Source: Tipula vernalis | Taxonomy: Eukaryota; Arthropoda; Insecta; Diptera; Tipulidae | Direction: 5' to 3' | Length of the DNA stretch: 64,000 bases | Assembly: GCA_958295665.1 (NCBI GenBank) | Contig: OY282560.1 | Coordinates: 273,780,177 to 273,844,176 of the forward strand | In this document: positions 36,210 to 47,398 of the stretch, piece by piece | Layout: every line of letters starts with the position of its first letter | How positions within the stretch are numbered: position 1 is the stretch's first letter | Notes under the pieces: model-generated | Databases searched by the model: none | What the model was told of the DNA's origin: nothing | What the model saw: the letters and a program-made list of their open reading frames with translations, nothing else | Position numbers and translations under genes: made by a program

Positions 36210-38072
36210 GGTTATGATAATGAAAAGAAAGGTTATCGGTGCATAAATAAATCAACAAGAAAATTAACTGTTAGTAGAGATGTAATTTTCCATGAAGCAC
36301 CGGCTGAAATACATTCAGTGAGGGATAATGCAAGTGATGTTGATTCAGTGAGGGATATTGCAAGTGATGTTAATGACACAGATGAGCAAAACGAATCATT
36401 ATTGGAAGAGGAAATGGGTACGACAACGTCAGATGTACAAGCTATATAGAGTGATGACAGCTATAGGTCAGTTATTAGCCCTAATAATCCAGATGAGTCA
36501 ATAAGATATACCAAATCCAAAATATGCTGCTGAACTAATATGCAAAACAATGATCAACAATCAAGCAGATGATCCAGTCTCGGTTAATCAAGCAATGTCG
36601 AGACATGATGCAGTAGATTGGAAAAATGCAATACAGGATGAAATAAATTCATTAATGGAAAATGAAACGTGGTCATTGGTCGATTTACCGTCAGGCAGAA
36701 AGGTTATAAAATCGAAATGGGTTTTTAAAACGAAAACAGATTCCGATGGTAATATTGTGAGACACAAAGCGAGATTGGTTGCCAAGGGTTGTTCTCAGAT
36801 TTATGGTCTGGATTATGAAGAGACATATCCACCTGTAGTAAGGTATGCATCGATTAGAGTATTGATGGCAATTGCTGTGAAACACAAGTTGAAGGTTCAT
36901 CAGATGGATGCTGTTACTGCCTTTGTTCAGGGTGAACTTCATGAGGAAATTTATATGCAGCAACCTGAAAAATATAATGATGGAACCAAGCAAGTGTGCA
37001 GACTAAATCGGGCAATATACGGACTTAAAGAAGCTGGTAGAGAATGGAACATGAAACTTGAAGCAGCACTCAAATCATTTAATCTTGAGAAATCAAAAAT
37101 GGACCCGTGTGTTTACTTCATCAAAAGTAATCACTTAATTTTGGCCATTTATGTTGATGATATACTTATTTTTTGGAAGGACGAAGCTCAATTGAAGAAA
37201 ATAAAAGGGGCTTTGAGTATAGCGTTCAAGATGAAAGACATGGGACCGGCTAAAGAATGTGTTGGCATTCGCATAACTCAAGGCGAAGATAAAATTCAAT
37301 TGGATCAATCTGCGTATGCTGAGGAAATATTGAAACGTTTTGGCATGCAAGAATGCAAACTGATTTCGACACCGGCGGATCCAAATCAAAAATTGTCATT
37401 AAATATACCGATGAGTAAAATTAATGGCGAGGAAGTCAAAAATATGCCATATCAGGAGGCTGTGGGCTCATTGCTCTATTTAGTTCAAGGCACTCGTCCA
37501 GATTTGGCATTTGCGGTTAATGATGTCCGCCGATTTAATACGAATCATAGTTTGGCTCATTGAAAGGCAGTCAAAAGAATTTTTCGATATTTAAAGGGCA
37601 CTATCGGTTACAAGTTAACATTCACAAACGAAAGTGATAGTGAATTGGTTGGTTATTCAGATTCGGACTGGGGATCCGACATCAATAAACGGCGATCGTG
37701 CACAGGCTATGTATTTAAGATGTGCAATGGGGGCAATAACGTGGAGTAGCAAAAGACAACCAACGGTTGCTTTATCAAGCACAGAGGCCGAATATATGGC
37801 ATTGGCTTCGACGGTCCAGGAAGTAATTTGGTTGAAACAATTTTGTTCAGATTTTCTTGATGAAATCAATACTGCGACAACGATTTTCTGTGACAACCAA
37901 GGAGCAATTAAATTAGCCGAATCATTCTAAGCATATCGATATCAAGTATCATTTTTTACGTGAAAAAGTTAAGGATTCAACCATTAACATCAAGTAAATT
38001 TCGACTGACGAAATGGTTCCTGATGGTTTAACGAAGGCAATCACCAAAGACAAGCAAGTTTTTTGCAATAAA
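36210..38072 (+). pseudogene. Copia 1 pol: integrase tail, RT, RNase H
   Basis: Directly after the LTR, integrase C-terminal residues begin (GYDNEKKGYR, then VSRDVIFHE); gag, protease and the integrase core are absent. RT runs 36550-37563: WKNAIQDEINSL, SKWVFKTK, HKARLVAKG, VHQMDAVTAFVQGELHEEI, LNRAIYGLKEAGREWN and the catalytic YVDDI. A TGA at 37561-37563 and a shift near 37650 break RNase H (KGTIGYKL, then TVALSSTEAEYMALAS, then IFCDNQGAIKLAES). Coding runs into the Copia 2 insertion at 38072 and resumes at 47889. Non-functional copy of a Ty1/copia element. Confidence 0.93.
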
Positions 38073-38306
38073 TGTTGAATTTATTATTTCAATTAGTTAG
38101 TTTCTGTAGTGAACACACCTTAAGTATGAAATATTTTGTATTGTTTTTGAATTGTAACTTATTTCATTCTGTTCTGTTCTTCTCTTCTGTCATGTCATTA
38201 TAATAAAATATAAAGAAAAACGTGTAAAAGGATTTAGTGGTTTTTATCGTTTATTTTCATCATTATCGTACATTGTTTTTGATTATTGATTGCGCTTATT
38301 CTGTCA
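38073..38306 (+). repeat. Copia 2, 5' LTR (234 bp)
   Basis: TGTTGAAT...CTGTCA. It differs from 47650-47883 at about four positions. ATAAA precedes it (38068-38072) and follows the 3' LTR (47884-47888). Confidence 0.96.
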
Positions 38307-38320
38307 GGTTATGGGCCCAG
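38307..38320 (+). promoter_or_regulatory. Copia 2 primer binding site
   Basis: GGTTATGGGCCCAG directly after the 5' LTR. From memory this matches the copia-type site for an internal half of initiator tRNA-Met. Confidence 0.8.
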
Positions 38321-38370
38321 AACAAGTGTAAATTAAAATTTTCTGGAAGTTGTTTGTGTTTTACGTGAAA

Positions 38371-39054
38371 ATGATGATGGACAATAAATATGCGATTGCA
38401 AAGTTGAATAATTCGAATTAATTTGTTTGGAAATTTCGCATGAAGCTGTTACTCACAAAAGAAAATGTATGGGAGTGTACGTCAAAAGATGCACCGAATC
38501 CTTTGGATGATTGGAATAAGAAAGATTCGTTAGCTTATTCGTTAATCGGACTCAACGTGGAGGATGATCAATTGATCCACATTCGGGAGTCAAAAACAGC
38601 AAGGGAGGCTTGGAATTCTTTGAAAGAATATCATGAAAAAGGTACAGCTAACAGCATGGTTCGAATCATGAAGCAAATAATGCGTTTGAAACTAGAAGAG
38701 GACGGTGACATGGAATCGCATATTGGTCGTATAAACGAGCTGTTTCAACAAATGATTGACTTCGGATTGGAACTAAAACCAGGTGACTGGAAGGCTGCAA
38801 CAATGTTGGGAAGTTTATCGGATAGTTATGAAACATTAGTAACTACATTGGAATCGCGGTCTGAAGGTGAATTGACACGCACTATCGTGCAAACAAAGCT
38901 TATTGAGGAACATAAGCGACGAATGGATAGAAATGTCAACAATGGAATGGCTTTGAATGTAAACAACCAAAAGTATAAGACAAAAGGTGGCAAAAGCTGT
39001 TTTTTTTGCCATAAGGAGGGACATATGAAACGAAACTGCGAAAAATTTAAATAA
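38371..39054 (+). pseudogene. Copia 2 gag
   Basis: The first ATG is at 38371. A TAA at codon 17 (38419-38421) falls where FVWKFRMKLLL should continue the frame, so either this is a null copy or translation starts at 38440. Residues WNKKDSLAYSLIGLNV, TAREAWNSLKEYHE and HIGRINELFQQMID are copia capsid-like. The zinc knuckle CFFCHKEGHMKRNC lies near the end (38998-39039). A TAA at 39052-39054 interrupts the join to protease. Confidence 0.9.
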
Positions 39055-40520
39055 TGGGTGAAGAACAAAAAGACATCAGGAAAGATCACCGAAAAAGAAC
39101 AAGTGAATTTAATTGAGGGTGGTTCTACAGAATTTTTATTTGTAACCTCAAAATTGCAAAATGGCTGGATAATCGACTCCGGTGCAACCTGTCATCTTAC
39201 TTCAAATAAGAATAACTTTATCGAGTTTGATTCGAATTATCGTGAAAAAATTCTCGTTGCTAATGGACAGCAAGTAAATGTCAACGGAAAGGGATCGATT
39301 TCAATTGAGGTTATTAACCGAATAGGTGAAAAGAATAAAGTGAAAATTCAAGATGTGTTATGGGTTCCATCAATAAGCGGAAACCTGTTGTCTGTTCGAA
39401 GGTTAATTGCCAAAGGTTTTGTTGTTTCATTTACCTCGGATCAATGCTGTGAAATTAGTTTTGGAACACGGCAGGTAGCAATCGGTGAGATGCGTGATAA
39501 TCTGTATATTCTGAAGGAAGTTGAACGAGTATATTTCGTTGATGAACATAAGAAAAAATGTGCACATTATTGGCATAGAATATTCGGACATCGTGATATT
39601 GAAGTGGTGAAATCATTGGGCTCCTCTAGATTGTTCGAAAATATTGAACTTTCGGCATGTGGCAGTGTGATTGTAATAAGGATTTATGTCAAATATGTCT
39701 TGAAGGAAAAATGACGCGCAAAAAATTTCCATCGAAAACGGAAAATCGCGCAAAAGCTGTTTTAGATCTGGTTCATTCAGACGTTTGCGGACCAATGCAG
39801 ACACAAACGCCATCTGGGAAGCGATATATTTTGACATTCATAGATGATCACTCAAGATACACTGTGATCTATCTTCTAAAAAATAAAAATGAAGTATTTG
39901 GAAAATTTACGGAATATATCGCAATGACGCAAAATATGTTTGGCCGCAAAGTAAAGGTTCTTCGAACAGATCGAGGTGGCGAGTACATCAACCAAGATTT
40001 TTTGAAATTTATGGCGAAAGAGGTAATCCAGTGTCAAAGAATGGCGCCATTTACGCCACAACAAAACGGCGTAGCAGAGAGAAAAAATCGCACTCTAGTT
40101 GAGATAGCTAGATGTATGCTCATCGATGCTGAGCTAGAAAAGAAATTTTGGGGTGAATCGGTTACCATGGCCAAATATATTCAGAACCGTTTACCAGGAA
40201 AAGGTTATGATAAGACACCATTTGAAAATTGGTATCATAAAAAACCAAGTATTTCACATTGCAAGAAATTTGGTACAATTTGTTATGTGCATGTGCCAGA
40301 CGAAAAGCGGCGAAAATTAGATTCGAAGGCTTTTAGAGCCATTTTTGTTGGGTACGACGAGGAGTCGAAAGCATTCAGATGTTATAATCAATCAAATGGC
40401 AAGGTAGTTATCAGTCGTGATGTGAAATTTGTCGAAAAATTCAGCAACTGGAATTTTGACGAGAAAAATGAAGAGAATATAGCCAAAACAACCCAAAGTG
40501 AAAGAAAATACTAGTTTCAA
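39055..40520 (+). pseudogene. Copia 2 protease and integrase
   Basis: 39058-39714 carries the protease active site WIIDSGATCHLT (near 39170) and LWVPSISGNLLSVRRL. HYWHRIFGH begins the integrase zinc finger. The finger continues one frame away (CQICLEGKMTRK, frameshift near 39660). 39657-40514 is the integrase core: LDLVHSDVCGPM (first Asp), TFIDDHSRY, VLRTDRGGEY (second Asp), FTPQQNGVAERKNRT (Glu), then the C-terminal FVGYDEESKAFRCYN. It inserts the cDNA into the genome in active copies. Confidence 0.92.
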
Positions 40521-42043
40521 TGAAGAGATAATTGTGGGTAATGATCACAGTGAATTATATTTCAATGGTGCCGATATTTCTATTGATGACAAAGAACCAA
40601 GTAGGAACGTCGAAAATCAACCTGAGGTCCAACTGATGGACACTGAAGCAAACACAATTCGCAGCTCGAATCGAATAAATAAAAATATTCCACCGAAAAG
40701 GCTTATTGAAGAGATCAACAAAGTTGAGCCGAGAAATATGAGCCGAAAACGTATAGACAAGCTGTTGTGTGTTCTGAAAAACAAAAGTGGGTCGATGCAA
40801 TGAAAGACGAAATTAAATCTCTAGAAGAGAACAATACTTGGGAACTTGTACCGTTACCACCAAATAGAAAGCCTATTGGTTGTAGATGGGTTTTCAAATT
40901 GAAAACTGACTCAAATGGAGGAATTAGCAGATACAAAGCGAGACTGGTCTCACAGGGATTCTTGCAGCAATTCGGCAGCGATTATGATCAAACATTTGCA
41001 CCTATGGTAAAGCAAACGACAATGAAGATTTTGCTTTCAATGGCAGCGAAATATAGAATGAAAGTGTTACATTTTGATGCCAAAACGGCTTTCCTAAACG
41101 GGGAACTTCGAGAGGAAATATTTATGAGGCAGCCACCAGGGTTTGTTATTGACGGGAAGGAAGACTATATGTGTTTTCTTAAAAGAAGTCTGTATGGCTT
41201 AAAGCAATCCGCAAGGGTTTGGAACGAATCACTACATCAAACATTAGTAGATGCGAAATTTGTACAGAGTAAAAATGATCCGTGCTTGTACATATTAAAT
41301 CAAAGCGGAAAGATATGCTATGTTTTAGTATATGTTGACGACCTAATTGTAGCCGGTAAATATGAACATCAGTTGAAATACGTCGAAGAAGTTTTAAAGT
41401 CGAAATTCAAAATCATAAATTTGGGAGATATTAAGCACTCTCTTGGACAGGAAATTACCAGAGATGAAAATGGGAATTTCCAATTAAACCAGACCGGTTA
41501 TATAAATAAAGTGGTTGCTGATTTTGGTCTTTCTGATGCGAAAATATCAAAAATTCCACTCGATGTTAATTATGATAGCTATGAGAGACTATCAGAGGTT
41601 TTACTGAAGAATAATAGCTACCAGAAGCTTATAGGATGTTTGCTATATATTTCAGTAAACTCTCGGCCTGATATTTCAGCAAGCGTCTCAATATTGGCAC
41701 AACGTACAAGTAAACCTACACAAACCGACTGGATGGAGCTAAAGCGTGTTTTTAAATATTTAAAAGGGACTTCAAAATTAAAATTAGTATTGAACAATGA
41801 TAATAACGAATAAATTCATGGATATGCCGATGCGAATTGGGCTGAATGTCGGGTAGACAGAAAATCTAATAGCGGATACATATTTTTTGTGTTTGGAGGT
41901 GCAGTAAGCTGGTCATGCAAAAAACAAACATGCGTGCCGCTTTCATCAACTGAGGCTGAGTTTGCCTCCTTATCAGAAGCATGTAAAGAAGCAATTTGGA
42001 TTAGACGGATATTAACCGATTTTGGTGAAAAATTGAACATGCC
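40498..42043 (+). pseudogene. Copia 2 reverse transcriptase and start of RNase H
   Basis: After a frameshift (40498-40803 linker), 40767-41813 is RT: WVDAMKDEIKSLEENNTWEL, RWVFKLKTDSNG, LHFDAKTAFLNGELREEIFM, LKRSLYGLKQSARVWN and the catalytic YVDDL. A TAA at 41811-41813 interrupts. RNase H follows (HGYADANWAECRVDRKSNSG, then CVPLSSTEAEFASLSEACKE) up to KLNMP, where the CACTA-like transposon enters after 42045. Confidence 0.93.
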
Positions 42044-42059
42044 AACCCGAGTAACCAAA

Positions 42060-42300
42060 AATTGTGATCACAAAATTTTTAACCGATTTGTCACAAAAAT
42101 GTAGGCTCCCTTTTGTCACAATCAATGGTGACAATTTGGGGTACATTTATGCGGTTATTTTGTTACAAAATAGATGTTGATTTTGTCCACAAAACAAAAA
42201 ATATTTTGTTCACTTATTTGTCACTCAATTTAGATTATTTTTGTGACAAATTATTTTGGACAATTTTACGACATACTTATGCTGTTACTTTGTGATAATT
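42060..42300. promoter_or_regulatory. Left subterminal repeat array
   Basis: At least seven variants on both strands: TTGTGATCACAAAAT, TTTGTCACAAAAA, TTTTGTCACAATC, GGTGACAATTT, TTTTGTTACAAAA, TTTGTCCACAAAA, TTTTTGTGACAAAT and CTTTGTGATAA. Likely binding sites for a transposition protein, by analogy with CACTA elements. Confidence 0.65.
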
Positions 42301-42977
42301 TCGTATCGTTTTTGAGTCGTAATGTTAACAGATGGTGAAAAAAGACCAAACGCACGTAAAACAATATCCTTCCAAAATCTAGATGAAACGTGTGTATAAT
42401 TTTTTTCATAATGTTTGTTGTATAATTTGTATACAGGGGTAATTTCGTCATTCGCCATTTTATAATCGTGTGTGTGTGGTGATACAGTGCGCTATAATTG
42501 CGATCTTTTTATAAAAATAAAAAAATAAAAATTAATTAAATCTGTGTTTTTATGTACATTTAGCTCGTTAGTTTATTTTTTATAAAAACTATAATAAAAC
42601 TTTAACTATATAAAGTTTAGATCTTGTAAATTCTTTTGGTTTATAAAATATATTTTGTAAATTGTGTAATTTATAGTATAGCGTGTGTACCGTTACTTTT
42701 ATTTATAATTATTATTAAGAATTCTTAGTCAATTACAATTATAATTAATTGTAGTTTGGTAAGTGACAATATTTGATTATTAATAGTTTTAGAACAAATA
42801 TTTTGCATCATTTTCTTACGGAACTTTTGAAAAGTCGGTAAAATTAAATCAAAAAATCAATGCTGCTGCCGTGTGTGCTGTTTAAAAAAAATATTTATAG
42901 GTATTTATAGGGCCATTAAAATTTGTTAATTCTTTAGATTCACACTCTTGGCATAAGGTGCATTTTATTGCAATAAA

Positions 42978-45071
42978 ATGGGAAAAAAACTTAAAGATGT
43001 ATCAAGACAATACAGACATAAATTATTGAAGGAGCAACTTAAGGCCAGCATTCAACAGAAAAGACCAAGTATGGGACGTTGTAATCCTGAGCAAACACAA
43101 ACTGGAGATGCAAACTTACGAGAGAGATTCCAAATAGAAGAACACAACACGTCAGTAGATCAACGTTGCTTATCGCTGGAATGTACCGAACAACTATCAA
43201 CAAATCTTCCTTCTTTCACAGTAACGTCAGAAACTTTGACTGAAACAAATTCAATAGAAGCCCGATCTGTTAAAATCAGCAATTTAAATGATGAGTTAAG
43301 ACTTTGGGCTCTTCGGGAAAATATTTCTGGAAAATCCTTAACATCTTTATTAAAATTATTGATTAATTTTGGTATAAATTTGCCACGTGATTCAAGAACT
43401 TTACTTCAAACACCCAGAATTCCTTCAAAATTTACGAATGTAGAACCGGGCAAATACATTTACCAGGGAATTAAAGAACCATTGTTAAGAAAATTAGAAA
43501 CGATAAATCATCATACACAAGAAATAGGTTTCTTAATAAATATTGATGGGCTGCCTATTGCAAAAAGCTCTACGGATTCCATTTGGCCAATTCAAATCAA
43601 AGTTGCCGAAATGAACAATTATATTTTTGTTGTCGGAGTATACCATGGCGCCCATAAACCCTGCTCATTTAATGCGTATTTAAAAGAATTTACAGAGGAA
43701 TTGCAAAATTTGGTCGTCAACGGATTAATGTTCAAAAATAAAAAAATAACTATAAAAATTCGGGGATTTGTTTGTGATGCACCAGCAAAGGCCGATATAA
43801 CTTATATAAAAAATTTCAATGCTTATTATGGGTGTCCAAGATGCACTACCAAAGGTAAATATTGCAGAAATTTATATTTCGATGAGGTAGACTGTATCCT
43901 AAGAACAGACGAAAGCTTTCGGCAACGAAAGCAAATACTGCACCATAAGGAGGAAAGATCGATTTTGGAGCAACTCCCAATCGATATGGTTCAAGATTTT
44001 GTTCTTGATCCTATGCATATATTGTACCTTGGGATCACGAAGAAATTATTAAAGTTTTGGGTTGACGGAGACAAACGAAAATATAGAAACACAATTTCAT
44101 TAACCCAGTTACCACCAACCCGCCAATTTGAAGAATCAGAGCCACAAGAATTTCAATTTGTTAAATTAAATCCCGAAAAAATTTCTGAAGTGGATGCTCG
44201 AATAAATTCTATATCAAAACAGTTACCCCGAGATTTTGCACGAAAACCCAGAAGCATTAGGCACTACAAATTATGGAAGGCAAGAGAGTTCCGGATGTTC
44301 CTTATTTACACAGGTCCCATCATCATGAAAGGAATATTAGACCAGGACTTATTCAATCACTTTTTATTGTTGCATAATGCAGTACATATTTTATCGAAAC
44401 CCTCGTCATTACAGCAGATTAATTATGCAAACCATTTATTACGGAGATTTGTACAAAATACCGCAGTACTTTATGGAGAAAATTTTATTGTCTACAATAT
44501 GCATTTACTAATACATTTAACCAGCGATGTCAAAAGATTTGGGCCTTTGGAGACATTTAGTGCGTTTCCATTTGAAAATAATTTAAACAAGATTAAAAAA
44601 TTAATAAGGTCTTACAAAAATCCTTTACAACAAGTGGAAAACCGTTTCATTGAGCTGCAATATTGCGAGGCTATTAAAGAAGAATTAAGGGAAGGATTAT
44701 TTGACGAATGTTCTGGAAAGTATTTAATGGATAACCGAACAAATTACAAAAAATGTATTTTGTCAAGGTACATATTAAAAATTAACGACAAAGACAATAT
44801 AATAATGAGCAAAAGTAATGAATTTTTTATAATTAAAAATTTTTATTACGATAATCGGGATATAATGGCGATCGGATTTTATTTGAATAACCCTGTTCCC
44901 GATCCTTTATTATTACATAGAAACTGCCAAATACCAACTATTATAAAATTTAATTGGGAGAAAAGCGGCAATGCAAACGAATTAAAAAATATTAAAATTA
45001 CAAATGATATTGTAAAATGTGTTGGAATCATTTATGAAGCGAATATTTACGTTATTCCACTTCTTAACTAA
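42978..45071 (+). CDS. Tnp2-type transposase, intact 697 aa
   Basis: One uninterrupted frame from ATG 42978. It should cut and join the element's ends. Blocks in order: basic N-terminus; LLINFGINLPRDSRTLLQTP (about 128-147); FLINIDGLPIAKSS with Asp about 190 and IWPIQIKV; FVVGVYHG; GFVCDAPAKADI with Asp about 267; YGCPRC zinc-like pair (284-289); FVLDPMHILYLGITKKLL (about 341-358); ARKPRSIRHYKLWKAREFR; and FGPLETFSAFPFENNLNKIK (about 521-540). These mirror plant EnSpm Tnp2 order (DG..P..WP, cysteine pair, D.MH, FPFE). Catalytic roles of D190, D267 and E533 are inferred. It may lack an N-terminal exon. Confidence 0.85.
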   Translation: MGKKLKDVSRQYRHKLLKEQLKASIQQKRPSMGRCNPEQTQTGDANLRERFQIEEHNTSVDQRCLSLECTEQLSTNLPSFTVTSETLTETNSIEARSVKISNLNDELRLWALRENISGKSLTSLLKLLINFGINLPRDSRTLLQTPRIPSKFTNVEPGKYIYQGIKEPLLRKLETINHHTQEIGFLINIDGLPIAKSSTDSIWPIQIKVAEMNNYIFVVGVYHGAHKPCSFNAYLKEFTEELQNLVVNGLMFKNKKITIKIRGFVCDAPAKADITYIKNFNAYYGCPRCTTKGKYCRNLYFDEVDCILRTDESFRQRKQILHHKEERSILEQLPIDMVQDFVLDPMHILYLGITKKLLKFWVDGDKRKYRNTISLTQLPPTRQFEESEPQEFQFVKLNPEKISEVDARINSISKQLPRDFARKPRSIRHYKLWKAREFRMFLIYTGPIIMKGILDQDLFNHFLLLHNAVHILSKPSSLQQINYANHLLRRFVQNTAVLYGENFIVYNMHLLIHLTSDVKRFGPLETFSAFPFENNLNKIKKLIRSYKNPLQQVENRFIELQYCEAIKEELREGLFDECSGKYLMDNRTNYKKCILSRYILKINDKDNIIMSKSNEFFIIKNFYYDNRDIMAIGFYLNNPVPDPLLLHRNCQIPTIIKFNWEKSGNANELKNIKITNDIVKCVGIIYEANIYVIPLLN

Positions 45072-45142
45072 TGTACATAACATTTAATAAACAAAAATCC
45101 ATAATTTAATTAACAAATTTTTATTTTATTTGACAGTTCAAA

Positions 45143-46172
45143 ATGTCGTCATCTCCTGAGGTTTTCGACGAACTTAACGTCAATTTACAAAACAAATATA
45201 TTAATTGGAATGAAAATACACAAAGTAAGATGATAATTATAAATTATAAATAATTATTGTAAATGTTATATCTGTTTTAATTTTTTATTCGTTTTGTTTT
45301 ATTTTTAATTGAAGAATTCGGAACACAAATACATATGGAAACCTGTAATGAGTTGTGTTGATCAAAGAAATGAAAAACATGCGACAAACATTCACTGAAG
45401 AAATGAGTAGTAAGTCGACTAAACATTGTGCCACTTGATCATAATTTGCTTCATGGTCGAATTTATTTTAGCGTCAAGACCTAGCAAAAATTATGTTTGA
45501 TGAAAACCGTTAAAACTTTGATGGAATATTTGACAATAAATAACTTAATTTTTACAGGTGGATTAAAATTTGAATTAATTAGAACCCAACAAAAAGTTCA
45601 ATGTTTGCAAGAGCTTGTTGCAGAAATCCCAAACAAAATTAATTATGATATATTAATTAGCTCATCGGATCCCACCACCAACTCGGAGCCAATAATTGTA
45701 TTACCTATAAATGATTTAGAAAATTTTAGTGAAATAAAGCGAGCTTGCGAAGATCCATCTTTTGCAAAATTATTGGTATTGATTAGATTACAAATATTGT
45801 AATTTTAAAATTTAATTTATTTTTTTATCACCAGGTAAGAAAATTAATAACAAGTGGGGGGGAAAGCGTTGGAAAAGCGACAAGGCGAGTAATAAATAAA
45901 TTATTTTCTGCAGAAATGCAGAAAAAAATGAACTTCACTGGAAAAAATAATAAAATAAAACTTTGTGGAACAAATTTTAAACAAATAATATTAGGTAAAT
46001 AAATTATTTGATGCAAATTGATATTTATACTTAAACTGATTAATCATTTACAGATGCCGTCAAGGACATTCGGTCTGATTTTCAAGAAAGCACCGCAGAG
46101 GATGCTATGAAGGTATATCTTCAAAGAGGGCAGGAGCGATATAAAAATCTTGAAAGAAGAAGTAATAAATAA
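45143..46172 (+). CDS. Second transposon gene: spliced, DUF4806-like C-terminus
   Basis: It starts 70 bp after the transposase stop at ATG 45143. Supported exons: 45143-45224 (GTAAGA donor), 45315 onward (uncertain: a stop or shift near 45360, then KEMKNMRQTFTEEMS to GTAAGT near 45408), a small exon near 45472, 45558-45775, 45835-45994 and 46054-46172 (TAA). The last three join in phase to give LPINDLENFSEIKRACED, VRKLITSGGESVGKATRRVI, KKMNFTGKNNKIKLCGTNFK and AVKDIRSDFQESTAEDAM, the pattern I recall for DUF4806 domains. Role unknown; a DNA-binding accessory protein akin to plant TnpA is an attractive guess. Exons 2 and 3 may contain a real disabling shift. Confidence 0.7.
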
Positions 46173-46306
46173 TCCCGAGAGCTTTTAGTTTTAAGAATTT
46201 TACTTTTTTATTTTATTTTTTTATTTATAAAATAAATTTAATTAGATAGATTAATTAAAAATGAAAGATATTGAAGTTGTGATACTTATATTTTTTCCAT
46301 ACATAT

Positions 46307-46309
<3 letters not shown>

Positions 46310-46387
<78 letters not shown>
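46310..46387. repeat. (AT)n microsatellite
   Basis: An AT tract left of the hairpin MITE. Confidence 0.95.
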
Positions 46388-46390
<3 letters not shown>

Positions 46391-46416
46391 GGCATGTATA
46401 AATGGATCTATAAATC

Positions 46417-46783
46417 GTCGTACCCAAATAAGAGTATTTTACATCTACAAATCATTAATTTTTTGGAGGGGTGTGTCAAGTTTTTAATGTCAAATTTGGC
46501 TTAATTTTTTTTAAATAAAATTCTTGCCACACTGTGGAAAGGACTTTATACAAAAAAAAATTAAGCCGAAATTAGCATTAAACATTTTTAATGTCGTTTT
46601 CGATTGATCAAAAAAAACTAAACTCAGTGCAAAAAAAAACTAAACTCGCCATAGTAAAAAATGTTCGAGTTTAGTTTTTTTTTGCACTGAGTTTAGTTTT
46701 TTTGGTCAATCGAAAACGACATAAGCCTCTCCAAAGAATTAGCGATTTGTAGATGTAATAAATACTCTTATTTGGACATGACG
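46417..46783. mobile_element. Hairpin MITE inside the CACTA-like transposon
   Basis: Outer inverted repeat: CCAAATAAGAGTATTTTACA then TCTACAAATC on the left, inverted near 46745-46775. An inner inverted repeat (about 46592-46645 with 46660-46722) shares GTCGTTTTCGATTGA, CTAAACTCAGTGCAAAAAAA and ACTAAACTCG. The whole folds back on itself. AT tracts lie on both sides, so no clean duplication is visible. Confidence 0.75.
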
Positions 46784-46989
46784 ATATATATTATTATTAT
46801 ATATATATATATATATATACACATATATAATATATATTTTTATCTATATATAATTTTTGTTAAATTTTTTTTTTATTGTTTAAATGAATTACTAATTTTA
46901 TTGAATAAAAAAATTAATTGAAATGTACATGAATCTAATAAAAAAAACTTTATAGAAGCTTAATTAATCAAGTGACTAATTTTAATTTA

Positions 46990-47385
46990 TATTGAAAAAT
47001 CACATTCACAAAGTTGTTGAGGAATATGTGACAAAAAATTGTTGTTAAATTGTCAAAAAATGAGTCCAATATTTGTGGTTAAATTGTCAATAAATAGCTC
47101 ATATTTTGTTGCACATTTAAACCAAAAAATATTCACATAATACCGACAAATATTTCATTTTATTATCACAAAAAAATTGTCAAATTGTTGGGTAAATGGT
47201 CCTGAAAACGTCGACGAAATGTTCCACCAAAAACCGATATTTTTGTTCCGCAAAATACTCGTTTTGTTTTCACAAACAGCGTCAACCCCATCCACCATTT
47301 CATAACAAATTTGTCACAAATTTTTACACATTTTGGTCGACCAATCACCTTTTTTTGTGAAATTTTTGGCCCTTTTTTGTGACAT
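46990..47385. promoter_or_regulatory. Right subterminal repeat array
   Basis: The same motif class as on the left: ATGTGACAAAAAAT, AAATTGTCAAAAAA, AAATTGTCAATAAA, TATCACAAAAAAA, AATTTGTCACAAATTT, TTTTTGTGAAAT and TTTTTTGTGACATA. Confidence 0.65.
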
Positions 47386-47398
47386 ATGGTTACTCGGG

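Larger units (their letters stand above)
42046..47398 (+). mobile_element. CACTA/EnSpm-like DNA transposon with two genes
   Basis: 5353 bp with a 12-bp TIR CCCGAGTAACCA at both ends. AA lies outside each end (42044-42045 and 47399-47400); excising the element and one AA restores the Copia 2 codons for MPTTIF. Both subterminal regions (about 42060-42300 and 46990-47385) are dense in variants of TTTGTCACAAA and TTGTGACAA. Such subterminal arrays bind transposition proteins in plant CACTA elements. It encodes a Tnp2-type transposase and a spliced DUF4806-like protein. The superfamily call rests on protein resemblance and these arrays; the terminus is not CACTA. Confidence 0.85.

Noticed and set aside
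42978..45071. Reading the transposase as a domesticated host gene
   Set aside because: It lies within exact TIRs and a target duplication inside Copia 2, so it is a mobile element gene.
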